From assembly GCA_037976565.1 (NCBI GenBank), contig CP137669.1:41690912-41754911 (forward strand): a stretch of DNA of 64,000 nucleotides, written 5' to 3'. The stretch is from Mesocentrotus franciscanus (Eukaryota > Echinodermata > Echinoidea > Camarodonta > Strongylocentrotidae). The position numbers were made by a program, and so were the translations under genes. Shown piece after piece: positions 32,301 through 43,000 of this stretch (its first letter is position 1; every line of letters begins with the position of its first letter). Below the pieces are notes generated by a model, which saw only the letters and a list, made by a program, of their open reading frames with translations, made no database searches and had not been told where the DNA came from.

Positions 32301-34939
32301 GAAGTTATGATTTAACATTTCAAAGGTATGAATAAACTTCCATCCAAGATGTTAGTAACACCCAGATAACGATTTAAACACTAGGTGAAATTTTCAAATA
32401 AAATTGAAATCTAGAGCATGTTCTGGCATTTTCATTAACTAATACGTGTGTTAAATCTGAAAAGTAATTAAAATAATTTAATTTCAACACACTAACAACA
32501 TATTTTGCCTGATCACTCTTCGAAACTGTAAGATAGATAGGTTAATGCATTTATCAATCACTTTCATTTTCACAGATTCAAGTTAAATAATACTTTAATA
32601 ATTATATTAAACATAAAAGGTCCACAGATGCGTAATACAAGTACAAAATTACTGAAAGGAAGATATATTTATTGACATTATAAACAAACCTGATGGGATA
32701 CTTGTCTCTATTACCATCGGTGTGTACTTATCAGCGTCTATCTCCACAATATGATCTGTAACGCTGCCCGAGTCCTAGTTTTTTATGAAAGAAAAAAAAT
32801 ACAAAAAAAATCAAATAAGAATTTACCACATCATAGGAAACGACATCCTTAGAATACTATTGGAAGCCTCTGGATGTCCAATAGAAATTTGATTAGGTTT
32901 TTAAACATTTTTTAAATTGATCCATACATTGCTAATATGGCTCACACTTTAATGTTTAATTAAAAGCACTTTCTAAGCCTGTGGTCTGGAGCGACATTTG
33001 TGATGAAAACTTCCGCTTAAGTGCAAATGAAAGAGTTGCATAATTATGGGCAATATTATGGTGTCGGAATTTCAATAAAACAACGTTTAACAAGAAAATG
33101 TAAAGAATCTTCAGATTCAAGCATTGACCGACAACTAGAATTGGAATTTCACAAACCTTCACCTTTCTCAGTGCGGAGTAACATCTACACACAAAACTTT
33201 ACCCCAAAAAAAAAAAAAAAAACACGAGCAAACATGCAAGAACATGAAGACTCTCTACTCACGTGACCCCCGAGGTTGAAGTACGAATGGTTGGTAAGGT
33301 TGATGGGTGTGGCCTTGGTTGTCTTGGCAACGTAGGATATGAGTATCTTGTTATCGTCTGTTAGTTGGTAGTTGATGGTAACAAAAACTTCGCCTGGATA
33401 ACTATTCTCCCCATCAGGGCTTGTATAGCTAAAAGATACACCATTTTCCTCGATGTGCCCCTCCCAAAGCCGCTGTAATGTGCATAAAACAACCCAAACT
33501 ACAAGTATATGTTAATATTCTTTTCAGTCGAATAATATGACAATTACGGCAGACATAATTATGTTACAATTCGTGTGGTCTTGCTGAACATATCATATTG
33601 TTTCATGAAGTTGTTTCATGCCTAAAGTTATTTTTCCTTGGACGATATTTTAGCCATATTGATACTCCTACAACTCGACTAGATCACCAGCACTTTTTTT
33701 TGGGGGGGGCATAGTATTTTTAGCTTTAAAAAGCACCTGCAATGCAAAAAAGTAACATTACACCATCTAATCTAAAGTTGTTTAACCATCGTAAGCGATG
33801 ACTTTCTCTGAATCTCCTTCTCTGTGATATTCTGATGTCCAGCTATTGAAGGAGTGAAGGTGGTCATTTGTTTAATAAAAAAGGATCTATTGATCTTTGT
33901 ATAATTTATATCTGATCGAGACGATCGGCCTAAAGATCTTCCGTTTTATTTGTGTACTTGATATAGTTATGATCGTACGAGGCTATTTTCAAAAAGTAAC
34001 AATGTCTTACAATTAGTGCTTATATTTCACCTGATTTTAAAACAGATTACAGTCCATACATGTAATACGATGTTACAAATATGCAATAGCATTTTGTTTT
34101 ATTACGAGGAAACCAAATAATTTGTATACATGTATATAATTATTTTCTGATTCTGTGTTTTGTTCTCTTACTTTTGTAAGGTTTATATTCATGATTGTTA
34201 TTGCATTTTTTTGTTACCAAATAAGGCCTCATGGAAGGCCACCACAATTCGTTACATTGTGAAATAAATAAATGAAAACATAAATAAATGTATGGTGATC
34301 GTATACACAAAGGGACCTATAAGCTTACATGTGAAAAACCGATGACACCACCATGAATATGGTTTGATCCATCGTTGATCTCTAACTGGTAATGAACACC
34401 ATCCATTGTGAACTGACCATTATCTATTCGGTTTACTACACGACCAATCGTCACGCCAAAGCTAGGCGCGTTAGTCTCATAACCTGATGTAACGATTAAA
34501 TGAGGATTAGAATGAGAGAAGAGAATTAGCAAGGGCAATCAAATAATGATTACATTGATAATGAATAAATAAATGAATGAATGAATAAATAAATACATGA
34601 ATAAATAAATTAATTAATAAATCAATTAATCAATCAATTATGAATATGTATACTATAAATGAATAAATAAACAACTAAAATATATATGAATAGATAAATG
34701 AATGAATAAATATATAGGTAAATAAATAAATGAATGAATAAAGAGAATATCCGCCAAAGGAAAAAAGGAGAAGTATTAGAATATACTTTTAGCACCTGAA
34801 AATGAAAATAAGGGAACAAAATTACTTGGTTTAGTTCATCATGCAATGCCACAGCATGAAGGTGATCCCAAACACCTGCTCATTCTTTCTGTCTTTCTTT
34901 CTTTCTCTATTTCTCTCTGTCTCTGTTTCTCTCTGTCTC

Positions 34940-34982
<43 letters not shown>

Positions 34983-35088
34983 ATCTCTCTCTCCCTATAT
35001 TTCTTTCTCTCCTCCACACACTATCTATTACGTGTATATCGGAGGTGTGTTTGTGCGCATGTGTGTGTGTGTGTATGTTTGTGTGCTC

Positions 35089-35122
<34 letters not shown>

Positions 35123-35155
35123 TCTCTTTGTCTCCCTCTCTCCTCTCTCTCTCCC

Positions 35156-35186
<31 letters not shown>

Positions 35187-35219
35187 GTCTGTCTCTATCT
35201 GTCTCTGTCTGTCTGTCTC

Positions 35220-35252
<33 letters not shown>

Positions 35253-36456
35253 ATTACCTCTCACATTCCCGCACAATAATTATTTAAATATCTGTGGGGG
35301 TGTCCACAAGCGTATACGGGCACATTTTCGCGAGGGGGGTGGGTGGCTGACGCTTCTTGCCCAAATATTAACTTTTTGTTTAACTTTTTGTAAGCAAGGT
35401 AGAAAATACACCGTTTTTATTTATTTTGTTATATTATTTTGTCGTCATAAAAGAATACAAAATATTATGTCGCTTCCCGTATCTTATCTTTCTTATGTTA
35501 TAACGTCATATTCGGGCACCGTGTGTGGAATTTCTAGTTATTCAGGCAACCCTCACCTTACAATTTGAGCAGTGAGGTGAGAAGTGATTATATCATTTTA
35601 ATATCTTATTATCTAATCTAGACTATTTTAAAAACTGAATTATCCACATAACATTACACACATAAATATATAATACCCAATGTTAGAACCAGGGATGTCA
35701 TTATGATGAATATTTAGCTCGGTCGCTTTGCTCTCTCACAAACTTATGGCTGGTAAATATAGATTCGGATAAGAGACATTAGACCCCCTCCAAACCAGGC
35801 GAATAATAATGCCCGTACCCATAGCCATATAGTGTCTTGTTATACTGAATTAGTTGCATTTCATTGTATGAGATCAGTTAAATAGAGCCAAGAATTTCTG
35901 AATTCGCGAATCGATCTGTTCTGTTCCTTGTCCTGATCCTCGAATCGGAATATTGTTGGTCAATAACAAGAATGTTCGAAAGAAAGCGTGTAACATATTA
36001 CACCCTGTATGTAATACACTTTGGGAGTTCAGTCCCATCATTTTGTAATGATTTGTAATAATTATTATATTTTTGTACCCTTGGATTGCGCCCCATGGCT
36101 TTGAAGATTTTTGCTGACTCACATATTACAACGTCTGGAGATACTCACGATTTTATTTAACGTCTAATTAATCATCAGAAAGTCTCAAAATTAAGAACAT
36201 ATTAGGAACAAATGAGAAAAAAAAATAAAGGTGTTGATACATGTACCTTTGATGTCAGGCCATCCCAGAACGACATCGCTTTTCCTTCCATTCCTATCAG
36301 GTATCCAAAGCTTGGTTAAAGCAGCTCCATAGTTGATCAGCTTAGCTACCATCCCGTTCCCATTGCTCAAAGTATACTGCTCAACCCGTTGGTTATTGGC
36401 AGTGCGACCGTATTCTTCTTTAGTGACAGGCAAGTTAGCTAGATTGTATAACTCTG
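29316..36456 (-). CDS. GALM: Aldose 1-epimerase (galactose mutarotase), downstream paralogue, start unresolved
   Basis: Coding exons: 36456-36247, 34483-34329, 33472-33263, 32774-32690, 32041-31906, 30457-30283, 29393-29316. This gives 341 aa counted from the Leu that aligns with the start Met of the upstream copy. GALM interconverts alpha and beta anomers of galactose and glucose in the cytosol. Key residues are kept: IGRVVNRI (Arg), NHIHGG (first catalytic-type His), NHSYFNL (second His), GYDHNFC (Asp) and LCLESQ (Glu, proposed base). Exon structure is identical to the upstream copy. Oddity: the expected ATG is TTG (36433-36431). The frame stays open upstream through the acceptor at 36457 and unspliced up to an ATG at 36553. 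A candidate 5' exon ending at 37155 is out of phase. The active site predicts a working enzyme, but the N-terminus needs transcript evidence. Confidence 0.87.
30057..30080. repeat. (GA)n microsatellite
   Basis: About eleven GA units in the last intron of the downstream GALM gene. Confidence 0.85.
30283..30457 (-). CDS. GALM: Downstream GALM exon 6
   Basis: Acceptor TTTACAG, donor CCAG|GTTAGT, 175 bp as in the paralogue. Encodes TTKPGIQFYTANYL and LCLESQFYPNAVNQ. Confidence 0.88.
31060..31201. mobile_element. Short MITE with GCCGTAGCCAG ends
   Basis: CGCCGTAGCCAGAGTTT on the left is inverted as AACCCTGGCTACGGGCC on the right. Inner GGGGGGGCAC / GTGCCCCC also pair. About 140 bp, no coding capacity. 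In a downstream GALM intron. Confidence 0.65.
31906..32041 (-). CDS. GALM: Downstream GALM exon 5
   Basis: Acceptor CACATCAG, donor TCAT|GTACGT, ends in phase 2. Encodes DTVFDLRSP and GYDHNFCV. Confidence 0.88.
32690..32774 (-). CDS. GALM: Downstream GALM exon 4
   Basis: Acceptor TTTTTTACTAG-type site, donor TCAG|GTTTGT, ends in phase 1. Encodes VTDHIVEIDADKYTPM. Confidence 0.82.
33263..33472 (-). CDS. GALM: Downstream GALM exon 3
   Basis: Acceptor ATTACAG, donor CAC|GTGAGT, 70 codons. Carries SPDGENSYPGEV and NLTNHSYFNLGGH. Confidence 0.9.
34329..34483 (-). CDS. GALM: Downstream GALM exon 2
   Basis: Acceptor ACATCAG, donor CAT|GTAAGC, 155 bp. Carries IGRVVNRI and NHIHGG. Confidence 0.88.
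34561..34745. repeat. (AATA/AATG)n tetranucleotide tract
   Basis: Imperfect AATAAATGAATG units across about 185 bp of the first intron of the downstream GALM gene. Confidence 0.85.
34880..35256. repeat. (CT)n-rich low-complexity tract with a (GT)n island
   Basis: TTTCT and CT units, then a TGTGTGTGTGTG patch at about 35055-35074, then CT/CTGT units. It generates long spurious serine/leucine open frames on + and Arg/Glu frames on -. Confidence 0.92.
36247..36456 (-). CDS. GALM: Downstream GALM, first recognised coding exon
   Basis: Acceptor TTTGTAG|CAG (a NAGNAG site), donor AAAG|GTACAT. Encodes LPVTKEEYG, LINYGAALTKLWIPD and VVLGWPDIKG. Ends in phase 1. Confidence 0.8.
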
Positions 36457-36553
36457 CTACAAAGTGATAATGAATTCGAGAAAATAATGAAGGAGAGAAT
36501 GAATGTTGAATGTTTTCCTGCACTCTATACGGCCAATTCGTAATACTCACCAA

Positions 36554-36666
36554 AGTCTGAATTCCAACATTAATCCAACACTATAATATACTTGACTCTA
36601 TAGCCCTAACCATAAACCTTACAAAATTCATCCTATCTATAATCAATCTTTGACGTAATAAAGCGC

Positions 36667-36717
<51 letters not shown>

Positions 36718-38000
36718 GGACAGATAAATACTGGAAAGGACACATTATACACAAACACAAAGTCATAAACAAAGGGAAGAGAGAGGATAAGAACATATTT
36801 TTGAATAAAATAGAGCATTGGCGAGAGGGTGAGTGAGAGAGGCGCCGGGGGTAGGCCGGGTATATTATTATGGAGAGAGAGAGGAGGGAAAGAGGGAGCT
36901 GTAGAGAGAGTATATAGTAGCGTTTTATATGTCAGTTGCTATGAACAGAATAATGGGAAAATTATTAATGCAAATTAGGTTGATTTAGTCCAATACTTCG
37001 AGAAAGAAAACGCACCAGCCTGCGAGACAACCAAATCAGTTCTTATGATAATTTGAATACACATTTTTTCTATACATTATCAACTCGATCCGTGTTTATA
37101 AAAAATTATCAAACCTAATTTACAAATCCAAAAGTAAAGATTTGTTGTTCTTACCAAGGGATGTATGAGAGTCTTGAATGAATGTTCATCAGGTTCCAAC
37201 AATTACGCTCTAACCTTCGTAGTACTAGTAGGTTCATGCTCTAACCCAGAAAGCAGTGAAGTCTATTTATTATGATCGATCAGTGTACTGCACTACATGG
37301 ATATTTTACCTAACATGTAATATAGATAACAATGTATTATGTTTGTTTTGAGCATGCATGGAATATGATAAATGATTTGGTGTAAACATCGAACCATATT
37401 ATATTACACGCATATACAAACAGAAACTGCTGATAGAGGCTCGACCGAGGAGGGGCCGGGTGTGCAGAGCTTATTCGCCATATCCATATATAACCAGCTC
37501 CTGAACGAAATGTCTACTAATTGCCTTGGGAGCTAGTCCATTTAAAATTAAAGAAAAATCCCCGTAGTTCCAAATCGCCGTGACCCCCTCCCCCACCACC
37601 TAAACAAAACAAAAACAAAACCGCTATCGACACAATGAGCCTCGAGATTTGAATTGTCTATGGACTTATTAAAATCCCCGAACATTGCCAGATTCCGGTG
37701 CCGCTCACCGCCGCTGAAGGGTATATATACACCAATATCGTGGCCGGCGCTCTTTACCCCCAACCCCGATTCCTTGTCTAAATGTTGCATCGATCTAAGG
37801 GCAAAGGTCCACAATCTACTAGGGCGATATATATCTATGCTCTATGTGACATTATTTTGAACATGTGCAGATAGAATGAAATTAAACCACACTTTGTTCA
37901 TACCGAGTTTGGAAGGTCTTCTTTTATTCATTATTTTCTTTTATCACGAGTTTTTAGCGGCCCTGCGTTCATTTTCTTCAACTGATCTCGACCCCCCTCC
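36554..38000. other. Between the GALM genes, possible 5' exon of the downstream copy
   Basis: Holds a (GA)n run at 36669-36712. On the minus strand a donor-like CCTTG|GTAAGAAC at 37154 follows a short open segment starting MNLLVLRRLER. Spliced to 36456 it would be out of frame (phase 2 into phase 1), so it can only be a non-coding leader or a false site. Confidence 0.4.
36669..36712. repeat. (GA)n microsatellite
   Basis: Uninterrupted GA for about 44 bases. Confidence 0.95.
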
Positions 38001-38013
38001 CCTCCGCCCTCCT

Positions 38014-38049
<36 letters not shown>

Positions 38050-38560
38050 TCTCTCTCTCTCTCCCACACATTCTCCTCTCAATCCCTTCCTTTGTTCCGT
38101 TCTTTATCTTACCTTTTATTTTATTCACCCCCGTGCCTCTTATATGTCTCTCTCTCCCATATATTCTCCTCTCCATCTTTTCCTTTCTTCCGTTCTTGAT
38201 CATAGCTTTTATCATATCCCCCCGTTTCTCATATATATCTCTCTCTCTCTCTTCTGTCTTCTTTTTCTCCCACACATTCTCCTCTCCATCTCTTCCTTTC
38301 AATATTTTCTTTATCTTACCTTGTATCATATTCTCCCCAACCCCACCCCGTACCTCAAATATATCTCTCCATCTCTTTTCCCTCCCACACATTCTCCTCT
38401 CCATCTCTTCCTTTATTCCATTCTTTACCTTACTTTTTATATTATTCTCCCCCTACCTTTTCTCATATCTCTCTCTCTCTCTCACATATTCTCCTCTCCA
38501 TCTCTTCCTTTATTCCCTTCTCTATTTTATACTTTTCACCCCCCTCCCTTTCCCTTTTTT
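38000..38560. repeat. Five-unit pyrimidine minisatellite
   Basis: Units of 93-115 bp begin at 38063, 38156, 38269, 38384 and 38483 with (C)CCACACATTCTCCTCTCCATC-like heads and CT-rich spacers. A (CT)n/(CA)n run at 38010-38062 precedes them. Open frames here are artefacts. Confidence 0.88.
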
Positions 38561-38599
38561 CCCTCTCTATCTCTATCTCTTTGTCTCACTCTTTCCACT

Positions 38600-40009
38600 A
38601 CCATGTACGTAATGTATGTCTCTTGCCTTATACACCCCTTACCCCTTGTTTTAGTAATAGTCATGATAGGGTAGAGCTTGAAAAGGTGATGAAAATCAAC
38701 AAGCAAATAAAACAGATAATTTTTTCATGAATGATTAGTGTGATCACCCGTTTAGACTGATATCCAAGGACTAGGGAAAAGAATAGACATTTAGAGTAAC
38801 TTTTTTGATAAAATTAACTATAGGAGGTACAACAATTGCGAACAAATGTAAGCACCATGACATAGGAGTTTGACAACATGCATGCACAAATTTATATTGT
38901 ACACTGAAGACTACAAAATAAATGAGGCTGATATCTCATATTTTCCTTCCTTTTTATAGTTTTTTTTTTTTTAATAGAGATAGGAGTCACAACAGTCACT
39001 TCTGACAGAAACATCAACACAACAACATGTACTATTGAAGAATAACACAAGAACATGATACAGAATCGAAAAATATAGTGTTTTTTTAATAGAGATCATT
39101 ATCTCATTCATTCTGATGCACACAACACAGGAGCAGTCAGGATAACTATTGGTTTACAGGGTAAAGACTTAATTACACATAACCATGAAGACAATAATTG
39201 GCAGTTGATGGTATGATTTACCTCTTATAAAATAAGTAATTTAAATTCCTTTCTAGTGAAGAATACCATAATCTATTGCTGTCATTAAAAAAAAATCAAA
39301 ATATCATTATTACTCATATAAAAGATTCAACCACTTCCAAATAAACCACAACCCGAAACCCTGAAAGAAAGTTAGAAAAAGGGCTGTGAGTCAAAAGATT
39401 TTGGTTGACATAATCTTGATGTAAGCAATCAATGAGGTTTATCTATGTTTCCATCCACCACATGCTGGACAAGTAAATATCCAGACTTTTCACTTCCGCA
39501 CACTTGAAACACAATTATTTGGGGGGGGGCAGGAGGGGGCTAGAAATGAAAGCCATCCAAAATATATGGAGGTCTTTTTTTCTGCCTCCAGTAAAATAAT
39601 TGTGAAATTTAAAGCTAGAAGGGGAATCAGCTGATATTTAGAACCATCAGAGTCAGACTACAATCCTCACATCAATAAGTTTGAAATCACATTATACAAT
39701 ATGATTATCAACTATTTTGTAAAAATACAGAACTGTTAATACATAACAGTAAACACAGATGTTAATTTATTTTTTTAATACATAAGAATGATTATAAAAG
39801 GAGGTGTGTATTTTTATAAACTTCAATTTATCTTATATCATGATTGCATTAAAAAGATACAAACAGCTGACTTGGATGTTGACATGTTATGCCAATACAT
39901 TAAGCACACATATGACTCAGGATTAAAATAGCTAATTGTGTAGAGAATAGGCTCACAAATTGCCATTTCATTTTAAAAAATGGCTGATGGCCCAGCTCCT
40001 GAAGACTTC
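38600..40009. other. Downstream of the upstream GALM copy, no gene seen
   Basis: AT-rich. A minus-strand AATAAA at 39771-39766 lies about 240 bases past the stop codon and is a poly(A) signal candidate. Confidence 0.45.
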
Positions 40010-40084
40010 TTACCAAGAAAACTTGTAGACAGTAGTATGATTGTATTTCTCTCCAGGTTGTAGTACACTTTTAGGGAAGTTGGG
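40010..40084 (-). CDS. GALM: Upstream GALM exon 7 (terminal)
   Basis: Acceptor TTGTCCAG. Encodes PNFPKSVLQPGEKYNHTT and YKFSW, then TAA. Confidence 0.9.
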   Translation of the reverse strand, partial: PNFPKSVLQPGEKYNHTTVYKFSW

Positions 40085-43000
40085 CTGGACAAGAAAAGAG
40101 ATGTTAGAAAGAAAAAGGAGAGAAATAGAGAGAGAAAGGGGGTGGGAGCAAGAGAGACACAACGGAAGACAGTGGGGGAGAAAATACATGTATATATGTA
40201 ACAATATAAATATAAATCTAGAAAGTAGAGAGCTGTAAAACACATTTGTAGTTTAATTCAGCACTATAAATGATTGTAAGTCAGTAACAATTTTGGTGGT
40301 TATCACACTAGCCAATGAACTGAATTGAAGTTCTCACAACATGTCTTATAAGGAGAATAATCATATTTTAAATAATAACTTGGAGCATTTAAAGATACAT
40401 CTACACACACTTCAACTGCTTCAATTTCGATGTGACAATGTAAGAATTTTGGAAATGGACTGAGTAAAGAAGCATGATGTATGAACATTATTCAACCAAC
40501 CTGCACAAGTGCAGGGAATGATATGAACAGCATTCTACATTATATCCTACTGAAAACCTAATTATACATTTAGCTAGAGAGAAGCAACGTAGATTATTTC
40601 AGAAGGCATTGCCTAAGGACATGGAATATTTGCATGAGGGAATCTTACCTGGTTGACTGAGTTAGGATAGTACTGTGATTCTAAGCAGAAACCACCATGT
40701 TTGGCATATGTAGTCTCTTCTTTGCCTTTACAGGTATCATCTAGATAGTTGGCTGAATAAAACTGTATACCAGGTTTGGTAGTGAACATCTCCATGCATC
40801 GACCACTGCCTGGATGGCTTACTCTGTAACAACACATAATCATGATAATAATACTCATAATAATTTATGTAGTGCCTTTTCCACAGGATACAAGACGCTG
40901 TCCCTTAATCTATCAACAAATAAAGAAAAATTGTAAAGGTATGTTAAGTCAAGTGAGGTACTATTTCTCAGAAATGGAGGGAGTTTATTCCATCTAGGCT
41001 TTGGGCCACTTATTGAAAAGATTTGAAGCCAGTCTGTTTTGAGGATTTGGGAATACGAAGGAAAGGAGCTGATGTTGATCAAAGTGATAACAATGTTCTC
41101 TGCTACTGATAGAGTGAAGAGATGTATTAAAGAAGTGTGGCTGACATAGATTTAAAAGTTATAAGTATCAAGTATTGAATTCTGTCAGTAATCGGAATCT
41201 ATTGTAGTCTAACAATGGGGTAGCATTGGATCATTGCAGTATTTGACAGATTAGTCAAGCATGTGGGTGGTTGCGAAATATAATGAGGAAATGTGCCAGA
41301 AATTCTTTCATAATCTGTATGAATAGATTGCTATTTAAAAGTTTTTTTTTCACTACAGTCAGAGAGTAAATTTCCCCATACTGTTTGTCTTGAAATCTAT
41401 AACATCTTGCAATCTGCATTCTGATCCAGTGCTATTCCCTTTGGAAAGTTCTGTACCACTATGTGTTCAGGAATCTTCAGTGGCTCTGAAGTCGCTGTTT
41501 CATACAACCATGTTAAAGGGCAAGTCCACTCCAAAAATAACTTACTTTCAATCAAAGCAGAAAAATCAGACAAACCAATCAAAAAAAGTTTGAGCAAAAT
41601 CGGATAACTAATAAGAAAGTTATGAATTTTTGAAAAAGTATGTAAAACTATGGAACAATGAGAATCACAACACAAATTGCCAAGATGGTTATCAGTTTGT
41701 GACGTCATGTCCTCACAACTTATCAATTGCTTTATATAGTTTAATCCCATTAATTTCCATTTTTATCCCCCAAACCTTGATTTCCCCATGCCTTTGCCCA
41801 GGTTATATGATTTGTATCATATTGCGTGCATGACATTTCCCAAAACTTTTATGAATTTTGAAGAATTGATACTATTTTCTGAATATTGTATTTCATAATT
41901 ATTGATTTTTATATAAATAGTTTATCAAAATTCAATTTTTTCAATGATTTAACTGGACAAAAATTACTCTTTATTTGTGCATCCACACAAAAACATATTA
42001 CTAACAATCTAACTTGGATGCTGGTGTGAAGAAATAAGATTCTTAGGGTGAAAATAGGAAATTTATATTATCAATATATAGAAAATAATTAGTGGATAGT
42101 GAGGACCATACGTCACAGACTCATGAGTGAGTTGCCAATTTGTGAAGTGATTTTCAAAGTTTTTCATGTCATTAAAAATTCATAACTTTCTTATTAGCCA
42201 TTCGATTTTGCTCAAACTTTTTTTGATTGGTTTGTCTGATTTTTCTGCTTCTATTGAAAGTAAGCTATTTTTGGAGTGGACTTGGGCTTTAAGGTAGCTT
42301 AACAATATGAAGTGGCACGAAAAGACGTGTCCGGAACACAAAATGCATAAGAGTTAGTGATGTTTGTTAATCAACAGTTCTTTGTTGACATATCTGAATG
42401 AAAGTTTAGCTAATAATAAGCTTCATCAAGATAGTATATGCATGCATCAGCTCCATAACCTACAGATGTAGTTCTACCTCCATGTGATAAAATTATGATT
42501 TTCAACAACTATGCAGTTTCCACTCTGGACGTGTCTTTTCATGCCACTGCATTTTGCTAAGCTCCTTAATACTCAATATAACTTTCATTTGTGTAAGGTC
42601 AAAAGTAACGATTAGCACTGATTCCCCTACCTAGCACAGGGTTCCTCTAATGATGACTTGATACAGAAGTTATGATCAAATCCTCGTCCTGGTACATCAT
42701 AGATCCTATCACCTATCTTAACTGGTTCTCTCAGATCAAACACAGTGTCCTTCACTCCTACTATCTCCCCTGTCAACAACAAAAACAAACAAAAAAATTC
42801 CATCACAAAACAATTAACATATCATTATATTAATGATGTATACAGAAAGTTTTGTTGAAAGTATTTTGTTGAAACACATACAAAAAAAAGATTTTACAAA
42901 CACTTTAGGTTCGGCTTCAAGGACACCATAAATTTTCCAAGATTCTTTGCAGCCATGAATTTCTGATGACGAGATAGTTTGTTGGGATCAAATCTTCCCA

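Noticed and set aside
34841..35568. Long + strand open frames of Ser/Leu (148 and 240 codons)
   Set aside because: Produced by the CT-rich tract. The portion after 35270 has no recognisable similarity.
37155..37223. Possible coding 5' exon for the downstream GALM (MNLLVLRRLER, mitochondrial-presequence-like)
   Set aside because: Joining its donor to the acceptor at 36457 gives a stop within eight codons; phases do not match.
38030..38674. Overlapping Ser/Leu/Pro open frames on + and a Glu/Arg/Gly frame on -
   Set aside because: Pyrimidine minisatellite; frames overlap on all strands without conserved sequence.
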